A stretch of 64,000 bases of DNA from assembly GCF_000378125.1 (NCBI RefSeq), contig NZ_KB899242.1:434001-498000 (forward strand). Direction: 5' to 3'. A model generated the notes under the pieces. The model was not told the DNA's origin and did no database searches. It saw nothing but the letters and a program-made list of their open reading frames with translations. The translations under genes were made by a program, and so were the position numbers. Below, in pieces: positions 8,797-16,188 of this stretch (position 1 is the first letter of the stretch; each line of letters starts with the position of its first letter). The stretch is from Rudaea cellulosilytica DSM 22992 (GTDB lineage: Bacteria; Pseudomonadota; Gammaproteobacteria; Xanthomonadales; Rhodanobacteraceae).

Positions 8797-9456
8797 CTAT
8801 GTCGCCCAGCGCTTGCCGTTGCCGGCCTGGTTCACCGGCAGGCAGCCGTGGTAAGCGCCGGGTATCGCCACGTATTGCAACACCTGCGTCGCACCGGGCT
8901 GCGAGGTGAAGAATCCGAGCAAGGCCAATTCCTTGATCGTCAAAATGAAGGAACGCTGATGCGTCGCGGCTGGAGATTCCGTGCGTTGCGGCAGCATCGA
9001 GGCGGTACGCACTTCCTGCACGAGCGCTTTCTGCCTTCGCTCCGCTTCGGCGCGCTCGTCGGCAATCGCGGCATCCTGGGATTTCTGCACGAGTGCCTTC
9101 TGCTGCCGTGGCTCGAGTTTCACGAACGGCTTGTGATGCGCCGCGCGCGCGGCCGCGTCGAAGTCGTGTGCGCCCTGCACGAAGCGCTCGCGGGCAGTTT
9201 GCGAATAGACGTCCTTCAACATGCCGTCGATGAAAGCGGGAATGCCGACGTCGAGCGCACCCGGCGTATCGGTACGCGGAATCATGATGTCGACGATCCG
9301 CGAAACGATGGCCAATTCGTTTTCGCCGAGCACCGCGGGCTTCCAGTCCGCCGCGGGTGGTTTGGCGTATCCGTTGAGCACGCCGAAAACCGCCGGCGCG
9401 GATACTGCTCCGCCCATCAACAGGGCGACTCGCTGCAACACTTCGCGACGATTCAT
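8797..9456 (-). CDS. Gluconate 2-dehydrogenase subunit 3 family protein, Tat-exported
   Basis: A 219-residue small subunit of the kind that partners GMC-type flavoprotein dehydrogenases. The N-terminus MNRREVLQRVALLMGGAVSA has twin arginines and a hydrophobic stretch, so Tat export is predicted. The body contains PRTDTPGALDVGIPAFID, typical of the subunit 3 family, and a charged Gln/Glu-rich helical segment around residues 115-150. A good ribosome site (GAGGAAC) precedes the ATG. It starts 10 bases after the GMC gene. In known systems this subunit escorts the signal-less catalytic subunit through the Tat pore. Confidence 0.88.
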   Translation of the reverse strand: MNRREVLQRVALLMGGAVSAPAVFGVLNGYAKPPAADWKPAVLGENELAIVSRIVDIMIPRTDTPGALDVGIPAFIDGMLKDVYSQTARERFVQGAHDFDAAARAAHHKPFVKLEPRQQKALVQKSQDAAIADERAEAERRQKALVQEVRTASMLPQRTESPAATHQRSFILTIKELALLGFFTSQPGATQVLQYVAIPGAYHGCLPVNQAGNGKRWAT

Positions 9457-9466
9457 GCTCTGTTCC

Positions 9467-11155
9467 TCAGATGTTGCCGCGCTTGAGTTCTTCCACGGCG
9501 TGACCGGCTGCGCGCGCGGTCAGTGCCATGTAGGTAAGCGACGGGTTCTGACAGGCCGACGAGGTCATGCAGGAACCATCGGTGACATACACGTTCTTGC
9601 ACGCGTGCACCTGGTTCCAGCCGTTGAGTACCGAGGTCTTCGGATCGCGCCCCATGCGCGCGGTGCCCATTTCGTGGATGCCAAGGCCGATGCCGTACTC
9701 CTCATCGACGATGCGTACGTCGCGGTATCCCGCCGCTTCGAGCATCTCAGCCGCGTCGTTGATCATGTCCTTGCGCATGCGCAGTTCGTTGTCGCGCAGG
9801 CGCGCATCGAACGTGAGGATCGGCAGGCCGAATTTGTCCTTCTTGCCGCGGTCGAGGCTCACGCGGTTGTCATGATGCGGCAGGATTTCGCCGAAGCCGC
9901 CCATGCCAATGCTCCACGGCCCCGGCGCTTGTGCCTTCTTCTTCAGATCCTCGCCGAGTTCGGTCGCCATTTGCAGGCTGCCCCAGCCCGCGCGCCCCGC
10001 TCCTCCCTGGTAGCCGAAGCCGCGCAGGTACTCGCGCTTCTCTTTGCCGAGGTTGCGGTAGCGCGGAATATAGAAACCGTTCGGGCGGCGTCCGGAATAG
10101 TAACGATCGTCGAAACCTTCGACCGTGGCACTCGCGCCGGCACCGAGGTGATGGTCCATGATGTTGCAGCCGAGCTCGCCGCTGTCGTTACCGAAGCCGT
10201 TCGGGAAACGATCGGAGGTCGAGTTGAGCATGATGTGGCTCGAGCCGAACGTAGACGCACACAGGAAAATCACTTTCGCGAAGTAATCGGTCTGCGCGCC
10301 GGTTTCCGCGTCGAGTACGCGCACACCGGTAGCCCTGCCCTTTTTCGCATCGTAGATCAGTTCGTAAACGATCGCATTCGGCACGAGGGTCATGTTGCCG
10401 GTCTTCTGCGCCGATGGCAGCGTGCTTGCGTTGCTGCTGAAATAACCACCGAACGGGCAACCGCGGATGCACATGTTGCGATTGCGGCAACTGCTGCGCT
10501 GCGGGCTTTCGTTGTGCGTGAGCGGGCCGGTCAGATGTGCAGCGCGGCCGATCGTCATCGCGCGACCGAACTTGTCCTTGAGCTTGCCTTGGAACTCACG
10601 CTCGACACAGTTGAGCTCCATCGGCGGCAGAAACTTGCCATCGGGCAATTGCGCCAGTCCCTCGTTTTGGCCGCTGACGCCGATGAAGGTCTCGACATAG
10701 TCGTACCACGGCGCGATGTCGGCGTAGCGGATCGGCCAGTCCACGGCGACGCCGTCCTTCGCGTTGCCCTCGAAATCCATCTCACTCCAGCGATAGCTCT
10801 GCCGGCCCCACATGATCGAACGGCCGCCGACGTGGTAGCCGCGGATCCAGTCGAAGCGATACTTTTCTTCGTAAGGATTGTCGATGTCGTCGACGAACCA
10901 GTGCTTGGAAGCCGGCGTGACCACGTAACCCGTGCGCGCCTGTTTGGCCTGGCGCTCTAAATCGTGCGTCGTGGGCTTGTTGCCATGCTCGAGCTGCCAG
11001 GGGTCCTCGGTCGTGGTCGGGTACTCACCATGACGCACCATGCGCCCGCGGTCGAGCACGAGAGTCTTCAGGCCTTTCTCGGTCAATTCCTTGGCGGCCC
11101 AGCCGCCGCTGATACCGGTACCAACCACGATCGCATCGTAGGTGTTCTTTTCCAT
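9467..11155 (-). CDS. GMC-family FAD-dependent sugar (glucoside 3-)dehydrogenase candidate
   Basis: A 562-residue glucose-methanol-choline oxidoreductase. FAD-binding motif VVGTGISGGWAA is at residues 10-21, with the GMC active-site pair H494 (GIHEMGTARMG) and N537 (ACQNPSL). A cysteine cluster C223-X5-C229-X3-C233-P resembles the 3Fe-4S ligands of FAD-dependent glucose dehydrogenases. There is no signal peptide; export with the Tat-tagged subunit encoded next is likely. With DUF1080 and TIM-barrel neighbours the best guess is oxidation of glycosides at C3. Plain aldose or gluconate oxidation is the alternative. No cytochrome c subunit gene is nearby. Confidence 0.88.
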   Translation of the reverse strand: MEKNTYDAIVVGTGISGGWAAKELTEKGLKTLVLDRGRMVRHGEYPTTTEDPWQLEHGNKPTTHDLERQAKQARTGYVVTPASKHWFVDDIDNPYEEKYRFDWIRGYHVGGRSIMWGRQSYRWSEMDFEGNAKDGVAVDWPIRYADIAPWYDYVETFIGVSGQNEGLAQLPDGKFLPPMELNCVEREFQGKLKDKFGRAMTIGRAAHLTGPLTHNESPQRSSCRNRNMCIRGCPFGGYFSSNASTLPSAQKTGNMTLVPNAIVYELIYDAKKGRATGVRVLDAETGAQTDYFAKVIFLCASTFGSSHIMLNSTSDRFPNGFGNDSGELGCNIMDHHLGAGASATVEGFDDRYYSGRRPNGFYIPRYRNLGKEKREYLRGFGYQGGAGRAGWGSLQMATELGEDLKKKAQAPGPWSIGMGGFGEILPHHDNRVSLDRGKKDKFGLPILTFDARLRDNELRMRKDMINDAAEMLEAAGYRDVRIVDEEYGIGLGIHEMGTARMGRDPKTSVLNGWNQVHACKNVYVTDGSCMTSSACQNPSLTYMALTARAAGHAVEELKRGNI

Positions 11156-11176
11156 CTCGGGTCTCTGTGCGTCGAA

Positions 11177-12091
11177 TCAGGTGATCGAATGCAGGTAGTC
11201 GTAGGCGACCTGTGCCGCCTCGAGCTGGCTCATCCGGGAAAACGGGCCTTCCTGTTCGGCGAAATAATGCTTGAGCCCGGCCGCTTTCGCCGCAGCAAAA
11301 ATCGGTTTGTAGTCGACCGTGCCGCGGCCGAGTTCCGAGCCCAGCATCTCTTCGCTCATCGGCGCGCCGTTCTTGTTTTTCTTCGGCTGGAAATCCTTGA
11401 CGTGGATCAGGGGGATGCGGCCCGGGTATTTCTTGAAGTAGTCGACCGGATTGCGTCCGGCGAACACCATCCAGCCGCAGTCGATCTCGAACTGCACCAG
11501 CTTGGGATCGGTGTCGTGCCAGACGATGTCGTAACCAACCTCGCCGTTGCCGAGGTCGACGAACTCGCGATCGTGGTTGTGCAGGACGAACTGCAACCCG
11601 GCGCGCTTGGCCGCTTCGCCGATTCGATTGGCAACGTCGACCGTGCGTTTGGCTTCCTCGCGGCTCATCGCGGATTTCCATTCAAGCTTGGTCGACATCG
11701 CCTTGCCGACCGGCTCGATCAGCGACGAAGCCGCCGCGTAGGTCGCGCCAAGCGCATGCGCCTCGTCGAACGCCTTGCCGAGATTGTCCATGTCGAACTG
11801 CAAGTGCGCGCTTGGGCAACGCAAGCCGGCGTCGTCGAGCAGGCGGCGGAACTGCTTCGGCTCGAGGCCGACGAGACCTGCGGCCTCGACTTCCTTGAAG
11901 CCGATCTTGCCGAGTTTGTTCAAGGTGCCCGCAGGATCGTGCTTGAGCGTGTCGTTGACCGTCCACAGCTGGATGCCGATCGGCTTGCTCATCGGATTGG
12001 CCCAAACGTGGCGCGACAGCCCGGCAGTGGCGAGAGCCGCGCCGGCACCCGCAGCATGGATGAGGAATTGCCTACGCGATTGCTTATTCAT
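11177..12091 (-). CDS. Tat-exported sugar phosphate isomerase/epimerase-like TIM barrel (copy 1)
   Basis: A 304-residue xylose-isomerase-like TIM barrel (AP endonuclease 2 superfamily). The N-terminus MNKQSRRQFLIHAAGAGAAL is a Tat signal with RR at 6-7, so the mature protein should be periplasmic. Metal-site-like segments are visible in FVLHNHDREF, FEIDCGWM and IPLIHVKDF. Periplasmic location argues against a sugar-phosphate substrate. Related proteins act on 3-keto sugars as lyases or hydratases, which fits the adjoining GMC dehydrogenase 21 bases downstream. The exact reaction is unknown. No Shine-Dalgarno sequence is evident before the ATG. Confidence 0.88.
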   Translation of the reverse strand: MNKQSRRQFLIHAAGAGAALATAGLSRHVWANPMSKPIGIQLWTVNDTLKHDPAGTLNKLGKIGFKEVEAAGLVGLEPKQFRRLLDDAGLRCPSAHLQFDMDNLGKAFDEAHALGATYAAASSLIEPVGKAMSTKLEWKSAMSREEAKRTVDVANRIGEAAKRAGLQFVLHNHDREFVDLGNGEVGYDIVWHDTDPKLVQFEIDCGWMVFAGRNPVDYFKKYPGRIPLIHVKDFQPKKNKNGAPMSEEMLGSELGRGTVDYKPIFAAAKAAGLKHYFAEQEGPFSRMSQLEAAQVAYDYLHSIT

Positions 12092-12113
12092 CGAACTGAG
12101 TTGTGTAAGTCAA

Positions 12114-12124
12114 TTGTCTGACAA
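12114..12124. promoter_or_regulatory. GntR/FCD-like operator candidate TTGTC-T-GACAA
   Basis: A perfect 5-1-5 inverted repeat lies 22 to 32 bases upstream of the TIM-barrel gene start at 12091. Its TTGTC-N-GACAA form resembles operators of the GntR family FCD/FadR branch. It would overlap the start region of any promoter between the MFS gene and the TIM-barrel gene. No regulator gene is present in the cluster, so a regulator would have to be encoded elsewhere. Confidence 0.4.
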
Positions 12125-12175
12125 ATGTACCACGAAGCCGGCGAAACGTTTACCGGCGCACGGCGATCGGTGGGA

Positions 12176-13540
12176 TCAATGGTTTTCCACGCGACGATTC
12201 CTCAGATACGCCGCGAGCAGGCCGAACGCGACGATCAGGATCAGCGGCAGCACGACCATGAAGCGCAGCGTCTGCTGCGGCCCTGCGGTATCGATCGATC
12301 GACCCATGACCGGCAGCACGCACGACGTCGCCACCATGCCGGCACCACCCAGGATGGACAGCCCGAGCGCTCCGGTCTGCGGTGCGTATTCGGAGACGAA
12401 GCCGAGCATGGTCGGCCAGAAGTAGCAGATGCCGACGGCGAAAACGATCGCCGCGAACAGCGTGCTGCCCGGGCCGGACACGGTGCTGTACAGATAGAGC
12501 CCGATCGCCGACACGACGGCGGAAGCGAACAGCACACCGATCGGGCTGAGCCGGTGCACCAATGGACCGGCGAAGTAACGTCCGAGCGCCATGATGCCGG
12601 TGACCGCGACCAGGATGATGATCGGATCGATTCCGGTCTTGTCGAGCAGCGCGCCGGTGAACTGGTTCGTGCCGAGCTCGGTCGACGCGGTCAGGAACAT
12701 GCAGAACATCGTGAACGGGAACAGCAGGCTGGTTTTGTTGATGACCAGCGACTCGACCACGATCGCGGCGAGCACGAGGGCGACGACGATCCAGGTCGAC
12801 GCAGCATTGAAGTCGATCGCGATCGACAGCGATGTGGCGAGGATCATGAAGCCGACCAGCGCAATGATGGTCACCGGCGCACCGACGTGGCGGAACATGT
12901 CGCGATACGAAACGCCGCTGGTGACGCGCTCGGTTTCCGGAATCGTTTCGCCGAAGAACAGCCAGCCGTACAGCGCGAGCGGAACGAACAGCACCGCGGC
13001 CAGAGCCTGCCAGGGCAAGTTGAGCTGCGACATGAGCAGCCACGACAGCACGCCACCGATCACGATGCCGCCCGGAAACCAGACATGGAAGCGGTTGAGC
13101 ATCTTGGTCTTGTCGTTCGGAAACAGCGTGGTCACGAGCGGATTGCACGCCGCCTCGACACTGCCGTTGGCGAAACCGATGAATACGTTGGCCGCGAACA
13201 GCAGCGTCTTGTCCTTGGCGAACAACAGCACGACGAGGCCGACCAGATGGCAGACAAAGGCGATGCGCAGGACGTTGCGCGTCTTCACCTGGTCAAGAAT
13301 CGCACCGCCGACGAAGGTGGCGACGGCGAAGCCCCAGAATGCCGGGCCGAACGCCCATCCGATTTCCTCGCGGCTCAATCCGTAGCCGTCGTGGAACACG
13401 CCTTCGATCTTCGCGCGCAACGCGAACGTCAGCGAGGTGACGAGCAGCGCGAGGCAGGAAGCGACGAACAGGCGCGAAGCGTTGACGGGCTTCGCCGCCA
13501 TATACGTTCCCGCTATGGAATTTTCGACCGGTATCGACAT
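12176..13540 (-). CDS. MFS transporter (sugar or nucleoside symporter-like)
   Basis: A 454-residue inner-membrane transporter with about 12 predicted helices. MFS landmarks include the loop 2-3 segment GGAILDQVKTRNVLRI and the second-half repeat GRYFAGPLVHRLSPIGVLF. The start MSIPVENSIAG at 13540 has GGGGGA upstream. It lies 17 bases downstream of the DUF1080 gene. A likely job is importing the sugar or keto-sugar released by the periplasmic enzymes; the substrate cannot be read from the sequence. Confidence 0.9.
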   Translation of the reverse strand: MSIPVENSIAGTYMAAKPVNASRLFVASCLALLVTSLTFALRAKIEGVFHDGYGLSREEIGWAFGPAFWGFAVATFVGGAILDQVKTRNVLRIAFVCHLVGLVVLLFAKDKTLLFAANVFIGFANGSVEAACNPLVTTLFPNDKTKMLNRFHVWFPGGIVIGGVLSWLLMSQLNLPWQALAAVLFVPLALYGWLFFGETIPETERVTSGVSYRDMFRHVGAPVTIIALVGFMILATSLSIAIDFNAASTWIVVALVLAAIVVESLVINKTSLLFPFTMFCMFLTASTELGTNQFTGALLDKTGIDPIIILVAVTGIMALGRYFAGPLVHRLSPIGVLFASAVVSAIGLYLYSTVSGPGSTLFAAIVFAVGICYFWPTMLGFVSEYAPQTGALGLSILGGAGMVATSCVLPVMGRSIDTAGPQQTLRFMVVLPLILIVAFGLLAAYLRNRRVENH

Positions 13541-13557
13541 CGATGCAGTCCCCCAGG

Positions 13558-14364
13558 TTAGTCCAGCTTGCGTATCCAGATGTTGCGGAAACTGATCGGT
13601 GGCGACGGATCGCCGTGCGCCTGCAGCTTCACCGCGGCGTCGGTGTAGGGCTTGTATTTCGGCTTGCCGATGTAGGTCGTCTCACCGGCCAGTTCGCGAT
13701 GGTTCTGCACGAGCACGCCGTTGTGAAACACGGTCACATAGGCCGGGGTTTTCAACGCGCCGTCAGCGGCGAACACGGGCGCCGTCCAGACGATGTCGTA
13801 GACCTGCCACTGACCCTGCGGACGCATCGCGTTGACCAGCGGCGGCGCCTGCTTGTACACGCTCGCGGCCTGACCGTTGACGTAAGTCTTGTTGTTGTAC
13901 GAATCGAGGATCTGGACTTCGTAGCCTTCGTCACCCTTCCCGGTCGAAGCCAGGAATACGCCGCTGTTGCCGCGCAGTTGACCTTCACCGGTAAGCCCTT
14001 CGGGTTCAAGCCATTCCAGATGCAATTGATAATTCTTGAAATGCTGCTTCGTTTGGATGTTGCCGCTGGGCTTGTCGACGGTGACCACGCCGTCGTGCAC
14101 CTTCCAGCGCGCGGGCGAGCCGTCCTTGACCGTTTCCCACTGATCGAGATTGCGCCCGTCGAACAGCACGATCGCATCCGACGGCGCCGCGCCGGCCGCG
14201 TTGCCGGGCGTGATCACCGGCGGCACCGGCTCCCACTGCTCGGTAGCTTTCGGGTCGGTCGGTTCCGGCGCATTCTCGGCGACGCGGACCTGCGCGCGCG
14301 CTGACGATTCGCATGCAAGCAGGAGAACGAACGTTGCCGCGACCGCAGAAGCAAGGATTTTCAT
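13558..14364 (-). CDS. DUF1080 (3-keto-disaccharide hydrolase family) lipoprotein
   Basis: A 268-residue secreted protein with the DUF1080 concanavalin-like fold: ILFDGRNL-like entry (VLFDGRNLDQWE), central GNSGVFLAS and YEVQILDSYNNKTYVNGQAA, and C-terminal PPISFRNIWIRKLD. The start at 14364 (MKILASAVAATFVLLLAC) has GAGAG upstream and yields a lipobox-like LLAC with C18; the open frame begins seven codons earlier. Members of this family are linked to breakdown of 3-keto-glycosides, which fits the adjoining dehydrogenase. The likely location is anchored in the periplasm. Confidence 0.88.
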   Translation of the reverse strand: MKILASAVAATFVLLLACESSARAQVRVAENAPEPTDPKATEQWEPVPPVITPGNAAGAAPSDAIVLFDGRNLDQWETVKDGSPARWKVHDGVVTVDKPSGNIQTKQHFKNYQLHLEWLEPEGLTGEGQLRGNSGVFLASTGKGDEGYEVQILDSYNNKTYVNGQAASVYKQAPPLVNAMRPQGQWQVYDIVWTAPVFAADGALKTPAYVTVFHNGVLVQNHRELAGETTYIGKPKYKPYTDAAVKLQAHGDPSPPISFRNIWIRKLD

Positions 14365-14403
14365 GTCTTGAACTCTCATTTCCATCGATCCAATGGGAAC
14401 CTG

Positions 14404-14541
14404 TTGAAACCGTAGCGAGCGAAGAGCCGATCTTATCTAGGATCGGGCGTGTCGCCGGAGCGCAGGAACCGGAATGTACGTAGAAGTACATGAGGATTCC
14501 GAGCACCGCCGGAACGCAACATCGAGCGCAGTAGGTTTCAA
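14404..14541. repeat. 138-base nested palindromic element
   Basis: The outer arms TTGAAACC (14404-14411) and GGTTTCAA (14534-14541) enclose CCGATC/GATCGG (14427-14432, 14441-14446) and a hairpin with CGGAAT/ATTCCG (14470-14475, 14496-14501) around ATGTAC/GTACAT (14474-14479, 14486-14491). It fills most of the gap between the DUF1080 gene and the next TIM-barrel gene. Its organisation is that of an interspersed intergenic repeat, but only one copy was seen in this window. Confidence 0.6.
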
Positions 14542-14556
14542 GAGGTCCCCCAATGA

Positions 14557-15450
14557 TTACACCGAACAAATCGCGAACGCTTCGGCCTGCGACACGGACA
14601 CATCGGGGCGCGTCGGCGAGAATTCGTGTGCGACATAGCCGGTATAGTTCAAATCGGCGATCGCGGTCGCGATGGCGCGATAGTTGAGCTCCTGCGTGTC
14701 GTTGATCTCGTGCCGTCCGGGAACGCCGCCCGTGTGGAAATGGCCGATCCACGCGATGTTCTCGCGAATCGTGCGGATCACGTCACCTTCCATGATCTGC
14801 ATGTGGTAGATGTCGTAGAGCAGCTTCACGTTCGGCGAGCCGATGCCTTTCATCACCGCCGCGCCGAACGCGGTGCGATCGCCCTGGTAGCCGTGATGGT
14901 CGACCTTGCTGTTGAGCAGCTCGACGCAGATGGTGATGCCGTTCTCCGCCGCCAGCGGCGCAATCTTCGACAAGCCCGTGACGCAATTTTCCGCCGCCTT
15001 GCCCTCGTCGATCGACGGATTGCGGTTGCCGAACATCGCGATGAGGTTCTTCACTCCGGCCTTTTTCGCCAGCGGAATCGCCGTCTCGAGTTCCTTGAGC
15101 AGCATCGCGTGGTTGGCCGGATCGTTGAATCCGGTCTGGATGAATTTCTCGCGCTTGCTCGCATAACCCATCGACACGGCCAGGCCGCTGTCGTTCACGA
15201 TCGACCATTCGTCCGGATAGATCAGGTCGATGCCGGCAAACCCCATGCCTCTTAGACTACGGCACAGCTCGGGCAGCGATTCCTTCGACGTCCAGCGACA
15301 CAGGGACTGCTTGAGTCGGCCCGGCGCCTTCGCCGGCATCGTCTTCGCGGGCTCGCTCGCGGCCAGCGTCGACGCGATTCCCGCGCCCGCAAGCGCAACC
15401 ATACTGCTCAGCGCGGTGCGCCGATTGCTGCCTTTCGTATCCAACGGCAT
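14557..15450 (-). CDS. Tat-exported hydroxypyruvate-isomerase-like TIM barrel (copy 2)
   Basis: A 297-residue TIM barrel of the hydroxypyruvate isomerase/sugar isomerase type, with ITICVELLNSKVDHHGYQGD and LLYDIYHMQIMEGDVIRTI as family motifs. The start at 15450 has GGAGG five bases upstream and gives MPLDTKGSNRRTALSSMVAL, a Tat signal (RR 10-11). The open frame upstream of it to 15624 is discarded. Export makes cytoplasmic glyoxylate metabolism unlikely. Together with the first TIM barrel it could supply the elimination and hydration steps of a keto-glycoside route. It is the first gene of the accessory cluster. Confidence 0.87.
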   Translation of the reverse strand: MPLDTKGSNRRTALSSMVALAGAGIASTLAASEPAKTMPAKAPGRLKQSLCRWTSKESLPELCRSLRGMGFAGIDLIYPDEWSIVNDSGLAVSMGYASKREKFIQTGFNDPANHAMLLKELETAIPLAKKAGVKNLIAMFGNRNPSIDEGKAAENCVTGLSKIAPLAAENGITICVELLNSKVDHHGYQGDRTAFGAAVMKGIGSPNVKLLYDIYHMQIMEGDVIRTIRENIAWIGHFHTGGVPGRHEINDTQELNYRAIATAIADLNYTGYVAHEFSPTRPDVSVSQAEAFAICSV

Positions 15451-15660
15451 GCCTGCCTCCGTTATCGAACGATTCAAGCCTACCCGCAGGCTTCTCTGAT
15501 GGTGATCGGGTTGGCCTGCTTCGACAACGTGGTACCGATGACATGCCAAGACGAGAACTTGCACAATCGCGAAAATTCTTTCACGCCGCGCTGCAGCAAG
15601 AAAAGAACGAACCTCCGTTTCCACAGGTCCGCGAGCTGTGGCTTGGTAGCCGGGGAATCC

Positions 15661-16188
15661 TTATGCAGACTGCAATCGCAGACGCGGCGACGCATGCGAC
15701 AACACCGACAAGCCACGTTCGACCGCCGCCGTTCCGCTGCGCGCGAGTTCGACGATTTCGCCGATTTTTGCGAACGCGGCGAGAAATTCGCCGACCTCGG
15801 CGCCGCTGCCGGTGAACTCGATCGTGCGCACGCTGCCGGTGATGTCGATCACCTGCGCGCGCGGATACTTGCGCAACGCGCCGACGAAGGCGCCGAGCGC
15901 TTCGGCGCGCACTTCGAGTTTGAGGATCAGCAGTTCGGTTTCGATATGGTCGAGGCTGGTCAGGTCGGCGATTTCGAGCACCTCGATGAGCTTGCGCGAT
16001 TGCTTGATGATCTGGTCGATCACCGCGTCGCTGCCCGCAGTGACGAGGGTCAGCCGGGAGATGGCTTCGTCGTGCGTCGGCGCGACGGTGAGCGACTCGA
16101 TGTTGTAGCCGCGCGCGGAAAACATGCCGGCGACGCGGGCGAGCGCGCCGGCTTCGTTTTGCAGGAGGATAGAGATAATGCGACGCAT
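15661..16188 (-). CDS. ilvH: Acetolactate synthase small (regulatory) subunit
   Basis: This 175-residue regulatory subunit binds IlvB and confers valine feedback inhibition. The N-terminal ACT domain begins MRRIISILLQNEAGALARVAG, followed by GYNIESLTVAPT; the second ferredoxin-like domain contains ARTGTAAVERG-like sequence near the end (ARSGTAAVERGL). The ATG at 16188 shares its A with the ilvB stop (TGATG), so translation should be coupled. It is the last gene of the leu-ilv cluster. Confidence 0.96.
   Translation of the reverse strand: MRRIISILLQNEAGALARVAGMFSARGYNIESLTVAPTHDEAISRLTLVTAGSDAVIDQIIKQSRKLIEVLEIADLTSLDHIETELLILKLEVRAEALGAFVGALRKYPRAQVIDITGSVRTIEFTGSGAEVGEFLAAFAKIGEIVELARSGTAAVERGLSVLSHASPRLRLQSA

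Noticed and set aside
15451-15660. Possible small gene between the TIM-barrel gene and ilvH
   Set aside because: Open frames in this 210-base gap have no ribosome site and no family resemblance; the gap shows no clear signal.
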